64,000 nucleotides of DNA from Puffinus mauretanicus (GCA_023333565.1 JAJKFH010003229.1:2950001-3014000), one strand, 5' to 3'; positions 12,311 through 26,254 are shown, numbered from the stretch's first letter. Numbers and translations: made by a program. Notes: generated by a model from the sequence alone, not told the origin.

Positions 12311-13608
12311 TTTCACTTGCAGTTTCTATTTTAAGTGGGTGGGAAGTGTCAACTGCTTACTTTGGTTCTCTATTTTACTCATGAGCAGTGCTTAGCGTAA
12401 TGTGACCTGACTTCAGCTTAAGTCTTTGGTAGTCTTATACTACTATTAAGACTGGGGACTGGGCGGTTCAGTTTAAATGATGTAGTAAATCATGAGTGCT
12501 TGAAAACCTGATATGAGTGACAACCGTATTTTAATTCTCTAAATCTAAACGAGAATTTTTTTTTTTAATGCATATCTGTCTTAATAAAAAGTTGTAAGTT
12601 CATGCTTCTACCTAAGCTGGAGCAGTCTGCAGGTCAAAATGCCAAATTTCTACGAGGCTGTTATCAACCATGGTCTTTCTGGTCTAACCAAAATAAGACA
12701 GAAAATCTCAGGAGGAATCTCTCTTCCATGAAATTTGTAGACCAGTTTTTCAGCCTCTGAGAGTTTATGGGAAACCTCATGCCTATCAATAATTATTACC
12801 TCTGAGACTTTTATGTAACTGTAGAAATCCACAGTGCCCCATTGGCTATTTTAGGGTCCTTCTTGGATCATTTGTTGAATTGTGAAATCAAATTCTGTCT
12901 CACCTCTTTATATTAGTGCAAAAAACATCTTCGAAACATCCACTTTTGTTTCTGCATGATAGCATTGCAGACTTGTTTGATTTCCTCAGTTGCCCTGTAG
13001 TTAAGATCTCAAAGATCAGTTTGGTACGTGGAGTTAGAGATTGGACGGGCAGGATTTGAGTAAAGATGAAGAATTCTTGGCTTGTAACAGTTCAAAAACT
13101 GTCTGGCCTTGAAGATGCAATACGTATTGCAATCAAAATTAAGGCTGAAAAGCTTTCTTTGGGAAAGTGGAGATAGTTGCCTCCATATACCACTTTTCAT
13201 AAGTAGACTGAGGTTAATGTTATCTTCCTCTGTTCCCATGGACTTTCCTTAGTTTATGGGATTAGATTTTTGACCAGGCACCCTCTTTCTTCTCCTTCAT
13301 CTGCTATTGATCTAATCAACAGCAACAAAAAAGTCACAATTTCTTTCTTGTTTTTGTATCCTAGGGAAAACCCTTAGGAAATCACATATGTTCCTACTTC
13401 TCCCCCAGAAGGGGATCACCCTGAGTCATTTAGGATTCTCTTTGATTGGAGGAATTAAAGATCAACATTTGTCAGGAATACATGAATATCTGCATCTCTG
13501 CTTTGGTGCAGGGGAACAAAGTGACCTCTCAAGACTTCTTCCAGTTCAATTTTCTGGCCTCCCCATATAGCATTGCAATATGTCTAGAAAGAGCAGAAAA
13601 GATCCTGC

Positions 13609-13626
13609 ATATATATATATATATCC
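13609..13626. repeat. (AT)n microsatellite
   Basis: Nine AT units in a row. Confidence 0.95.
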
Positions 13627-16599
13627 CATTATTGTGCTCTTTTTTCAATAACACTGGAAAGGTCAGATTTGAAGGCAAAATCCCCATGCAACCTTTAACT
13701 ACCATGTTGGTGTTGACACATTAATCTGCTATATTTTTTTGAACATACGAAGCAAAAAGCAAAAAGCAGCAGAATAAAAGCTGGTGTACAGCAGTTGCAT
13801 GAGGAAACTCGGATAGATGTTTCACCAAGAACAGAAATTTGAGCTCTTACACAGCAGAGAGACAAACAGAGTCTTACCATGCAGAAATGCTTCGTAGATA
13901 GGAAATGTGTATTTCTGTTTGGGATCACCTGGAGGTACATGGAACCACTGAAGTAGGGATAACAGGTTTGGATCAATAAGCATAAAGCCAAACATGTAGC
14001 AAAACAAATGCATACAGATTCTTGTATGCATACGAAGCAAAAGTTTCTCTCCTTTCCACCAGCGCTATACGTTATAATATTTCTTCAGATGGTATAACTG
14101 GGTGTCACTGTGGCAGGCGCTTCAGAACAGATTGTCCCCATCTGCTTTTTCATCTCAGGGACTAAAGCTAACCTCAGAATCCTCACATCTCTTTTTCTAG
14201 TTTCAAATGAAAAATAATATTTGACATTAACTATCAAAGTAAGTTGCTACCTACAGAGGCGATGGATTTCTTAAATAAATATAGAAGTCCAGTAATTCAT
14301 TAAAAAAACCCAAAACACTTTGCTAAGTTGAAAACACATTGATCATCTATTAATATTAAGAACAACACATCTAGCTGCTGCTTTGGCTCTGGACCAGCAT
14401 CATTGTTTATTAACATTTTGAAATAGTACTGTGGAATGGATGATGCTCAAATCTGTACCTGCAGAGAACTTCAGAGGTGTGGAAAGCAGAAACAGAAAGG
14501 ATGCATAGCTACCAGACAAGACTTATGCAGTAAGTTCAACACCTCATTTTACATTTATATGCATTTTGTATAAATCAAAGGTCACATTTTAAGTCTATGT
14601 TAAATCATCAAATAGCTCTTTTCAAAATGTCAGCAATTCATTGCACAAATAGTCTGCCAAATAATAGTTAATCAATTGTAAATGGCATGCAGATTCTCAT
14701 GTAAACTTTGGGGAAATTGTTAACCTCAGCTAAATGTAGATAATATTTTTCACGGAAAGTCACTTCATACACTTGCCTTGGTTGATTTAGACTGGGCAAA
14801 GCTCTAATATAAATCGTTTCAGAACTGTGGATTATACTGAAAAGTCATGCATAACAGTACTCTTCGTAGCTCTAGCCAATAGTTCCTTGCTGTGTAAAAT
14901 CAGCCTCTTTACAGATCCATGTCACTGGTTTAGAGAATAAATTGGGTCAAACCTTGTAAAATAAAATATTTGTGTAATTACCATGACCCTGGATTTTTCC
15001 CCGTTTTTTGTAGGATGGAGAATGGCATGTAAGGAGTTGTGTGGGTTCCCTGGTTCTATCAAAATATAGCCCTTGAGCCCTTAGCAAGGCCAGCTCTCCT
15101 CTCATTTGCACTGAGATTAGGAGCTTTGTGAACTGTCCCCCTTTCCTTCTTCCCTTTCTTGTTCTGGCATGTCAGTTCCCTTCTCCTTCGTTTTCCCACG
15201 GCCTTGTCTAGGCTGCTTCCTTTTCACTCAATTTTCTTCATAGCCCGTTCCCCTCCCATGCAGGCGTAGGATTTTCAATTCCCACTCAGCCCCTTCCCTC
15301 CTTTACTTTCTCCTCTATTACTTCTCCTGTGGAAGTTGCGTCTCACTCACCCTCCTTTTAAATGTCTTTGCCTTTTCCTGCAGATCCTCGTTCAGGACTG
15401 CAGCTTCTTTGTCGGTAATTTCCCTCTTTCCCTGCGTCTTTTAGGCAGCCTAGGTCACCGCTCCAGGGCTCTTCCACCAGCGTGGCATTTTTGCCTGGCT
15501 CCGGGACCAGCCCCACTGGTGGGGGCTTCATGGGGGGCTCTGGAGCTCCTGCCCCCAGCCACACCATCCTGCAGACGCTCTCCCAGGGTGGCCAAAGCAG
15601 CAACCCACCCCAGGAATCAGAAAGAGAGTGGTTTCAGCCTCGGGCTGGGGAGATATGTAAAGGGAAACCGGGCTGCTGGCGGCCACAGGGGAGCGGGACG
15701 AAGCTTGGGTGGGAAATACAGTGTTTACCCATCTTTATCCAAGGACCTCATCGCATTTATTTTCCCATTACTGGATTTTTCTGAGGGACAAAACAGACTT
15801 CGGAGTATGCTTGTAGCTCACTTCTAACGAGGAAGACGTGTTACTTCCTGGTGCGATGGCACGCAGCGTGGCATCCCCTTGCCGCGCTCGTTCCCTCTTG
15901 CCTGACATTTTCTGCTCAGCCCTGCCGACTCTCCTCACGTCTTCCTTCCCTTTGCAGCTCTGCCCAGTGCTCTGCCTCTCCACTTCTCAATGGCAAGCTT
16001 ATTTCTGATCACGTTAAGGAAAACTCCCTTGCCCTCCGGTGGGTGTTGGAGTCAATAATACCTTTCCAGTCCATTTTTCCTGCCACCCTTGTGCCCCATC
16101 GCTGCACTCTGAGCCTCTGCTGTGCTTTAGAATTGTCACTTCTTACCTCTAATTTATGGTTATCAGTTAGTCATCAGCAGGAACCACTTATTTCAGCCCA
16201 TTACTCTGTGATATAAGTAGTCAGGATCAAAGTATTTGCTGATGTACGTTATCCACGCTTTCTAGCACTTGAGATACTGATCATCTCTTCCTGTTGGTTA
16301 TGGGAGTTTACAGCCTGCTACAAGCACGCGGTGGGGCCGGGGCTGGCAAGCCCTTCCCTTGGGGCCTCTGGGTGCTGGGAGGCACGGTGCCCAGCTGGCG
16401 ATGTTCAGGTGGCTGTGTTTGAGGTACACGCCTTGCAGAGGGGATCACTTCACTTCTGTAACGGCAATTTGAGTGGCAGGCATTAGCAAAAGTAGAAGCC
16501 CGGGAGGTCGCTGGGTGCAGCGGGGCTCCAGCGGGGCTGCATGCCATCTGTTCCAGGCCACCATCGGACAGACAGAAAGTTTGTCTCAGTCGTATGCCA

Positions 16600-17400
16600 G
16601 GCAGTGCTGCCAACTCAGAAAACCTTTATTATGAGAATGGCGTGTTTAGAGACCATTCGTCTTCCCCAAGGCAGATTCACGTTGACCAAGGCAAACCTAA
16701 GAGAGGTCTGGCCTGTTCAGCTTCAGGCCTTTTACATCCTCTCCAGGCAACCTGCACCAGTGCCTCTCTGTCATTAATGTCCTTCTTCCTGCTACAGCCT
16801 GAATCTGTTCCTTCTTGTCCCTGTGCTGCAGGCAGGGAATAGTATTTCCTCTCTGGAGGAACCTTTTGTATATTTGAAAATAATCATTTTCCCCTCAGCC
16901 GTTGCTGGACTAAACAACCTCAGTTCTTTCATCTGCCCACCGAGGTGATGCTTTTGGACCTCTGACTGCTGTCACTGCTCTCCTCTAACTTCTACCCCCT
17001 TTAATCTCAAAGTACAGCACCCAGACCTGGGCACGGTACTCCAGCTGGACTCTTGCCGAAGCAGAGCACACTAGTTAGGTGTCAGCGTGTTGCTTGCACA
17101 TGCACTGCCATATATCCAGCCTTGCATGTTTGTAATTTATAATCCCTTGGTCCTCTTCGGAAGGACTGCTGCACACTCATTTGCTCTTTGTCTCGCACGT
17201 AGGCAGGTGGTTATTCATACACTAGAGTGGTGCTTTACATTCGTCCCCCCTGAATTGCATCCTACCTGTGTCAGAGGAGCTTTCCGTTCTGGCAAGATCG
17301 CTTTGCCGTATCATCCTGCCCTCCAGACTGTTTGTGGATACTGCAAAGTTGGGATACTCTGCAAACAAGTGTATTGTCTCCCACCATGCAAAGTATTTAT
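16600..17400 (-). mobile_element. Degenerate CR1 LINE fragment
   Basis: Read on the plus strand, this matches the reverse complement of CR1 in order: GTCCTTCTTCCTGCTACAG, then TTCCTTCTTGTCCCTGTGCT, then TTTTCCCCTCAGCCG with CTGGACTAAACAACCTCAGT, then CACCCAGACCTGGGCACGGT with ACTCCAGCTGGACTCT, and further on CTGTTTGTGGATACTGCAAA. It is diverged, with indels and stops, so it is an old copy. The exact ends are approximate. Confidence 0.7.
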
Positions 17401-20400
17401 GGAAATGGTGAATTGATACTAAAGTACTGAATGTCTGTTTTGACTTTTTGTTCAGTGTGATACATTTCCAATGAACCAGTTCCTTGGGATGGTAAAGGTG
17501 GTGCAAACAGTATTGTATTAGACGTATAAACCTTTAGGTGTATGACTGAGTTGGTTCTTCAACAACTAAAAATAATTTGTCCATAAGCTTTTTGCCTGCT
17601 GTGCCACTGTGGCATAAAAAAAGTGGTTCAGTAATGCCTGTCATCTCGCTAGGATAGTGCTGAAGAATTAAAAATTAATTTCTTGATGTAAGCTTACCAT
17701 CTTTCTTACAGTCACTGCTTGTCATTATACAAAATTTTGGATCTGTAGTCAGCTATTTCATCTTCAAACTTTTTCATACAACTGCCGAATATGTCCTATC
17801 CAGACAGTCTGCACAATGTAGAAACAATTTATATTTCACTTATCAGACTTAACCGTCCACCTGCCTGAAATCTACCACATTTAAATCCTATGGATGAATT
17901 TCAAGTAATTAAAGTTGCTTAAGCCTTGATAGAAATTGGTACTGGGTGTGTGTCTGTCCTGCAAAACAGAGTCAAATGCAGAAACAAACAAGTTAAGCTG
18001 GTGCCTCTGCATAATGCAGCACAGCGTAGATATATTAGATCTACTGGAGGAATTGCCTCCAGTTGTGGTGCTAGTGTGTTCTCCAGTGGCATGGGCATCC
18101 TTGTCCAGCATCCCCGCTGAACACACTAAGCTTGCCTTAGTGGGTCCATACCTCCATGGGAAAGCCCAAGAGCAAAAGCCCCTCCAGCCTCACTACCTTC
18201 TACTCTGTGGTAGGGAAGTCTCCTAAACTGCTGTTATGAATATTTGCTTTCACTATGGCATTTGCTACAGAGGTAGACCACTGTGGGCATGTTTTTCCAG
18301 CTTCTAATTTTTTTAAAAAATTGTGCATGTGAGGTAGACATATTGGTGATACGCTGGTAACTACCTGCAGAGTTAAAGATGAAAGCAATATAAATAATTA
18401 ATACATTCCTCCTGTTGAATGTCTCTTACTTAGCATTAGGTCTCATTAAAATCGATAGAAGGAACACAGAACAAAAGGACATATATTTACTGTATTTAGC
18501 CCTCAGATAATTAAGTGTCAAATAGGTCATGCTAGTTCAGAGTTGATTTAAAACAATTTTATTCTGATAATGCCAGCTGTCACTAAGTGCTGCTCTCAGG
18601 GTTTATCTTCCAGTTCGCTTTTCTTTATAGGTGAGCAAGTCTCGACCCTTAAAATACCAGTGTGCTAGCCCTGGGGTGTACAGCCAAGCTCTGTGCAGGT
18701 TCGTGGAGATGTGGGTACTTTGCATGTTAAGAACAGAAACTGGAAAAGATAATTTAGCCATCAATAGTTGGACAAGTTTGCTGTCTTTAATTAAACAGTC
18801 AGATAAAGCTTTATATCTGACTTTCTATCACTGGACTATCTGAGGGCCTTCTAAATGGATTGCAGTTATTGAGCTCCAGATACGCACTGAAAAGAGTAGT
18901 TAACTTAAACATCTAGTGGATAGCAAAGATCATCTTGCAGGGTTCAGTCTCTGACTGGGATAACATTTTTGTATGAAGAAAGGTAGGTAATAATTTGGGA
19001 AACATAGAGACAGTGACAGCATGCTGGAAAAGCTTTCCTCAAGCCTCAGAACATCCCCTAGAGATACTCAGACTAATTTAATCATCACAGAAAGATTATT
19101 TAATCATGAACCTGGGTTTTAATTTTTTAAAGATAAGTAATTTTCTATTTATTTTGAAAGGGAAGCAGAAAACAAGTGTGCCTGTAAAGAAAGCTGTCAT
19201 TTCTGGGGACTTTATGTGGTGACATCTCTTTGGCAAGAGAAGCATCTGTCAAATGCATGTGAAACATGACCCTTGTGCTTCCTCCGTCCTCTCAAAAGAA
19301 GTAGAACCACTTAATTTTGTTGTTTTGGTGGAGATGCAGATTCATGGGTGTGCACAATGTTTGTTAAAAAAAAATGGCAGGCTCCTCAACACCTCCGAGT
19401 ATGGAATCCTCTGGAAGGATTTGCGGGATGCAGATGTTCTCCCCATCCCTCCGCCCTGGCCCGCCGGGGACTGATACCCAGCTTCTGCCTTCTGAGCAGG
19501 CCATTAATCCGACATGCAATCTGATTGAATGAAAGGGGGTAAATCCCTGTTGGATAACAAAATGCTAGATTAGCAGTTAGGAAACCTTGTGATTAGAGAG
19601 ATTAACTGCTAAAGACATCATTCTTTCAGATGTAAAGCCTCCATTTTCATTTAGAGCCGGTAGTCCAACTACTGCACTAGCAATTAGGAAACTGTAAACT
19701 GCTGACCTGCAGAAGGGTGATTGAAGCTTAAGATAACTTTGGTAGCAGTATTTGTTGCTGTTAGCTTGTTAGGCAACCCATTTTTCTTTCTCTGGACACT
19801 TAAGGCCTTGTCTTTTCAAGAGATGCTGTTTTCTTTGAAGAAAAGGGAATTCGGTGCTGGCTACAACATGGAGCAAAAGTCCCTCTCTTCGGCTTTATCA
19901 TTTCATTAGGTATGGGACAGGAGCTTTTAAGGAAGGATGTGGCTGTAAAGATCAAAAGGTTCCCCACAATTTTCTGAGCTGCCTGCTGGAAATCTACCAC
20001 TGGATATTAAAGGTTACAATAGTCTCCTCTAGTGGCACTTGCAAAAGCTATAATTTAAAAAAATAGTTGTTGAAATATGATACATGCTTTAATAGGCACC
20101 GTTAAATTAGTTGGCTAGTTTAATTCAGTATAGATGTGATATTTGGTTTTTGCTTTGAGATGGCAAGCAGGAGCTTTAGAAAACATACTATAAATATTTT
20201 TGCAAACATTTCTGCGTCTTCATCCAAGTGCCAGGTAAGAGTTCAGCACTCTACTGCCCTAAGCACAGGTGCATAAAACCTGAAAATGTGGTGACTACTA
20301 AATGAAAGGGAAATATTAATATTTTGTAGAAACCTGAATTGAAAGCTTTTGGGGATACCTGTGTTTATACCAAGTTCCTTTTTTCTACAGAATAAAGACG

Positions 20401-23400
20401 ATTAAAAAAATGAAAACAGGGAATGCAGAACAGGAAAAAAAACATCATAGAGGATGTATTAAGGATACATTTAACAGACAGCATTAAATGTGATTTCTCA
20501 CATTTCTCTCTTTCCAGAGACATGATAGGTAAGTAATTAGAATTAAGTTAAATCACACTCAGAGGTGTCATTTTGGGGTAAAAAAAAACCCAAACACAAC
20601 AACCTTGATTTGAGAAACTGCTTTTGAATATTCTGCTAGGACATAACAGTATCTTTGGGCTTCTAAATTCTTTAAACAGCAGAAACTTTTGCTAGATAGC
20701 CTTCCATGGCTCACTCCCACTGAAACCAAGACATCTTTTCTCCTACACAGACAGGAAGAGTTAAGGGTTCATCTGGTGTGACTAAAGTACTCTGGACATC
20801 ACTCAGAGCAGTTTCTCTAGTCAGTATTTTCAGCAGCATGGTGCTGTGTGCATGAGTAAAAGCCTCTGGGGAGAAGTTTCAACTCCATCTGTGGATAATT
20901 CATTAAAAATTTTCCACTGTTGCTGCTTGGGAACCAAGGAGCTCATGACCAGCTTGCCAGAGCAAAGCTTTACAAGTCTTTATCATCTCCATTGCCATCC
21001 TGCAACAAACAGGAACAAGTCTCCCCGTACATGGCTTTTCTCCCTCTAACTGTGCTAGTTTGCCACATCCCTTCACACGGTTAAAACATCATCCACAGTG
21101 CTCTCATCTGGTCCTGCCTCACTGGTTTTTGAGATCAGAATAATTCCGTAGTGTTGTCATTTCCAGAAAGAGATGGTAGGCAGCTCTAGGATGGAAATCT
21201 ATATTTTTTCTTAGGATATCCTTAGAAATCACTTGAAAACATCTTAATACTTTTGCAGCAGGGTTGGTTTTTCTCACAATTTTCAGAAACCATAGAATAC
21301 TTTTGCTGCAGGAATGTGCTTTTCAGCAGAAAACTAAGCACCAAAACCACAAAAAAACCCAGACGTGGCAGCTTTGCGTGCTATTGCTTTGTAGAAAACC
21401 CAATGCTGGGGGAGGGGGGAAAAAAAAAATCTAGGCCTCTCACAATGTCTCCTTTTCTATAGATTTTTATAACTAGCAGAGTCTGATGTCAGTTGTGGGC
21501 AGAACCCAAAGAAGATAAAATGGGTCAGCTGAGGAGTAATTGGGTTATTTGAACCAATTACTACTCTGAATGATGACTCACCAGGCTGGAGCTCATTTGG
21601 AAATTGGGGATAGTGCAGACCCAGTAACCTTGTAAGTGTTCCTTACCCTATCCCTCTGCAAAGCTCAGTAGCATCCCAGCTTTTAGCACTTTACCCATCC
21701 CTGTAATTCTCCTTGCAGTTTTCAAGGTGAAGAGTCCTCCCTGCTGTAAGTCTTCTGGGGCTATTAATAACAAAATCCCCATTTCTGTAACAGATGCTTA
21801 AGTGCACTTGTGGGTGGAGGTGCTACAGAAGCAGGGCTGTCACGGCAGCCTCCCCTGCTATGTTTGGCTGCCCAGGTGTTGCGTGCCTGCAGCTTCCAGC
21901 ACCACATTGCTCTAAAATATGGGAAACTGCCACAATCAGATCTACTCTTGTCCCTCTCTGTTGAATTTTGCCCCCCATCCATCAGTCCAGGTTGTGCCCC
22001 GAGGATACACAAGCCTGGAGAGAGGCACAGCTGCCCTGGTCTGGCAGAGAAGCAAAGCAAGGAGTAAGACCTCCATGGTGATTCCCAGCAGTGCTTCCCC
22101 CATGCCCACGGGCTCAGCCCTTCTCCGGAGTCCCTGGGAGCACCCCTGGGACAGCCGGCACTCAGACCTTTCCCAGGGGGGAACAATATGCACCTCTAGC
22201 AACACAAAACCCTGTAGGGTCTGCCTTTTGGTGGTGGGAGTCACGCTGTGCACTGAAGCAGGACGGTTGTAGACTGGGGGAGTCCTTGTGGGCAAGGCCA
22301 GCCCTGCCCTCACTCCTAGGAAGGAAGGTGTTGGGGGATTGCCTGGGGAAGGAAAAGTGGATTGCAGACATACGGCTTCCCCCAAATCCCAACAGCACAG
22401 CAAACTAAGGTGGAAGCGGGGAGCTTGGCAGCTGGCCATGCTTGCCTGGGGGTGAATGTGTTCCCCCTTAGAATGGGGGAACCAGAAAGGACACCAGCAG
22501 TCACTTACTTGCCAGCTGCAGTCTGTATAAAGCTGGTTTGCTGATTGCTTTTCCCCAAAGTGGGTAAGGTTTCTGGGTGCCATCTCCTTAGAGGGCCTCT
22601 ATCCTGAGCTGCTCTAAGGGAGGGAGAGCTCCAGGCTTCGTGGGAGTCCAGCTCCTGGAAAACATATCGAAGCTCCCCTTTGCTTTTGAAAACCTTGGCT
22701 AAAGGTGTGTACTGCATTATGCAAGACAGGTCTGTCCGAAACAAAAAACCTAGCAGCTTCCAAACAGCACCTTACCTGAAGCCACTGGGGAGTTCAGAAG
22801 TGTTATGGGCTGCTGCATGCTTTTCTGCATTTCAGAGGGGATGAGCACAGCGTTATCTGGTTCAGGTGTTTCTGTAATTGTGATTCATTCGGATAACCAC
22901 AGTGTTGGGTGTCTAGCACCTGTGTGCTCCTGCTGGGCTGGCGTCAGCTCTCAGCTGTGATAGGAAACATATGGCTGTACTGGCTGGTTCCAGATTTTTT
23001 TCTCCTTTTGTAGTCTCTTTGCGATGTATTTGTTGGCCTCTGCAGCACTGAAGGTGCTGTTGCAAGCAGCCTTTAAATGACCCAAGGGCATGATCAGTGT
23101 GACGAATTTTATCCATCCTCCCTGAGCAGGATTGCCCACGTGCTCCCGGCGGTGCACGGCTGCCGCAGGCTGTGCTGACAGAGCCTCTCCTACCCAGAGA
23201 ACCATTTCTCCTCCACCGAGAGGCAAGGGGCGGACCAAGGATATTTAGTCCTTACTGAGGGTATCTGCGGTTTTCATATTATTCAGAGTCAGGCTGGAAA
23301 TCCAGCCTCTCCCCAGACCTCGGCTTGTGGGAGACTGCTCCGTGCCACCAGCTCTGAGCCCACACATGGGCCATACATACACTCCATAAATGAGTTGCTC

Positions 23401-25047
23401 GAGTGTGGGTCTCATCTCCTGGGCTGTGTGACTGCTATCAAAAGCTAGAAATGCAAGGGAGAGCTTCACGTCTTAACACTGATAGCTGTATAGTTTGCAC
23501 TAATGATAATGGAGTTTGGATTTGGGGGAGGTGACAAGAGGCGAACAGGAGTGTGGCTCGAGTCAGAATTCATCAGCAAGCAAAAACATATGCATCTTTA
23601 TAAATCGATGGGGCTAAAATAAAATTGTGGTCGTTTGACAGCTGTAAGTGATGTATCTCTAAATAGTGGCAGTTCTGATCACTGAGAAATCCTGACTCCT
23701 GCAAGCTTGACAGAGAGTAATTAAGGGAACAGCTCAGCAGTCAATAAACGCCCCACGGGATTACAGGTTCACAGCAGACCCACGAGCTGCAGTCCTCTGA
23801 CAAAGGCCCCAAACGGTGGTAAGCTGATCCTCATTTGTTCCGCAGTAGCTTATCAATCATGCTATCAGGCTGGGCTGTGAGCACACAGCTTAAACAGTCG
23901 CATATATATTTCCAATATTCCTTCTTTTCCACCGAGCCTGTCTTCCCACTTTCTCAGGAAAGTTAAGGGATGTTAAATAATCCTTACTAAGCCCACAGAC
24001 TGGTGGTGGGTAGCTGTACAGGAAAGATCACCTGGCCTAAAACAAGGCCATTTCTGGAATGAAACACATTAAAGCCATTCAACAGCATCCTTCAATATTA
24101 TATTTCTCTTTTATAAACAATGAGGATGTATGCCTGCTGCTGCCAAGATAGAGATCTAATGAGGATATTGGCTTTCCTAATGGGTAATCTCTAAGCAGGC
24201 TTCTCTGCTACTGCATGCTGCCACGCAGGAAAAAAGGCAGAAAAATAATATTTGTTGGGATATAGTGAAAAGGTCACAGTAATCGTATCTGCTACTACGT
24301 CGATATGTAAGATTGCCCTGTGCTTGTCCCTCCTCCCTCAAGACAAAGTAGCTTTCTTAGTCATGGAGTGAATTTACAAGTAGCATCTGAAGCTAAGGAA
24401 AACATTTCTAGTGACACAGCTTGGTTTGCAGGAAGGAAAGTGCTTTAGAAAAGGATTTGGTTTTGCTTTAAACATGTCTACATACAGAAAATATGAAGAG
24501 TATCATGGCTGAGAATATAGCAGACACAGTGGACTGTACTGCATGGATGTGCGGAGCTGGGACCTGTCCGAGTGGCGTACGAGCAGCCTAGCTGGCAACC
24601 TAAACACCTTTGGAGAAGGGTAGAAAAGGTAACAGCTCTGAATCAGGACAGCACCTGGCTGAATCCTTAAATACCAGTGGGATTTAAATGCATCCCTCAG
24701 CATTTTTCTTACCTACAATTTTAGCTAGCTGAAATATAAAATACTTCGTTGAATCAAGGTGGGAGACACGGTGGTCTTAAGCTCCCAGCAGGTCTGTAGG
24801 TGCTCTGAGCTGTGCCCATGGCCAACGCCAGGGGGGCATGGGGACACCCCGGGAGCCCTGGAAATGGTCCCTGCAGGGCAGCAAGTCACTGCTGCCCTGA
24901 GGCGGGAGCAAGCACTGGGAGCCAGTGTCCTTTGAACTCCTTCATAGGCTCATTTTAATCCTTTCCATAGTTTCTTAAAAGGAAGCCAATTAGTGTGAGA
25001 GCCACAGGCCACCAAAGCCATTGCTGTACTGCTGATTTTTTACATAC

Positions 25048-25095
<48 letters not shown>

Positions 25096-26254
25096 GCTGA
25101 CAAAGAAAATCTTGCCTGCGGGGGACAGGTCAGACTGATAGGGTAACCTGTCTCTGGATCGTTAAAAATGTCAAGGGAGGAAGCAGAGCAATGGGTTAGG
25201 ATAGTGGTCTGTGGCTGCTTGGAGGTTTTAGGGAACCCGCGTTTCATGGGGTAGTTCACATCTCAAATCCACCCAGTCTTTGGGGAAAATTTATATTGGG
25301 GGTGTATACTGGGGAGATATTATAACCAGTTACCAAGCTGCATTCTTGGAGCAGGCAGGGAAGGGCAAAGCCACACATCATGATGTACTGCTTCATGAAA
25401 TCATAGCGGGTTAGTTACCTCTTTTGCAGCAAGTATAGTTTGTTAAGCTGCCATCTGAGTTTAACACAGAAACTTCCTGATATGCTGTGACTCTTGCAAG
25501 CTACTAAAAAGGAAAAACGGAAATCGAAGAACCAAATATGCTTTATTTATTGTTTTCCCACTGTCACATATTTCTTCCCAGACAGGAAAGAGAGTTTCAT
25601 TTTTTTCCCAACACCTTTTTATAAGTGGTAGACCACTAATACTGATGGGAAAGTTGAAATGTAAAAAGTAACCAAACAAAGTACTGTCTCTTAGTTTCAG
25701 GAAAACATTAGTAGATTTTTAAAAAATTGAAGTTGGAATTCTTTAACCTCAAGGCCTAAGCCACAGAAGAATGTTCCTTTTAAAAAAAAAAAAAAAGGCT
25801 TGATCATAAATCTTTTATCACTTTGAACTTACTCATTTAAAAATATCTTAGCTGAAGGCTGTGGATGGCAGAGCAATAGAGTTACACAGACTGAAAAATA
25901 ATAACCCGCTTTTCAATCATGGTATTAGAACGGTGCTACTGGTCTGAATGGCCTGTTTGTAACCTGATGATGACAAAATAAATGAAACTACCTTTGGAAG
26001 TACGAAAACACCTTTTTATAAGATCCTCTATGAGCTCTCACGGCCAGGGCTGGTTTTCTTAATTATTGCTTATCAGCCCAACATGTCATTGCAGTATGTA
26101 GTAGACTAAACTTCCCAAAAGCAAGTGCTGATTTCAGAGCTTCCTACTGTAGTTGCTTTAAAAGAGACCCTTCTCCTTCCTTTCCCAGAGGCTGACTGTT
26201 CTGAACCTCCTGAGAGGAACTCCTGGAGGATAGGCATAGTCCAGAAGAAATGCT
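17401..26254. other. Intergenic DNA, possible conserved non-coding stretches
   Basis: No coding sequence is recognised. 19500-19740 and 23600-24300 are of balanced composition, rich in TAAT/ATTA and TGATTG-like words and free of visible repeats, which suggests conserved regulatory DNA; this is inference only. 21800-22600 is GC-rich and holds the longest open frame of the window (213 residues, minus strand). Confidence 0.5.
25041..25092. repeat. Compound (TACA)n(TA)n microsatellite
   Basis: Five TACA units at 25041-25060 run directly into about 16 TA units. Confidence 0.95.

Larger units (their letters stand above)
6650..16599. other. Intergenic DNA between the LTR and the CR1 fragment
   Basis: Besides the MIR-like remnants and microsatellites, there are GC-rich patches at about 6890-7260, 8620-8960 and 11580-11720, and a pyrimidine-rich stretch at about 15120-15440. 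The 11580-11720 patch has clustered CpG and a hairpin (11636-11665). No gene is recognised; a 163-residue frame at 15336-15827 looks like chance. Confidence 0.6.

Noticed and set aside
13954..13966. TAGGGATAACAGG, resembling an I-SceI homing-endonuclease site
   Set aside because: Only the first 13 of 18 bases match, and no homing-endonuclease context exists; chance.
15336..15827. 163-residue plus-strand open frame
   Set aside because: It lies in pyrimidine-rich, GC-rich DNA with other frames open as well; no recognisable family.
23846..23855. TAGCTTATCA, identical to the 5' end of miR-21
   Set aside because: Flanking sequence does not form a miRNA-type hairpin and the rest of the mature sequence does not match.
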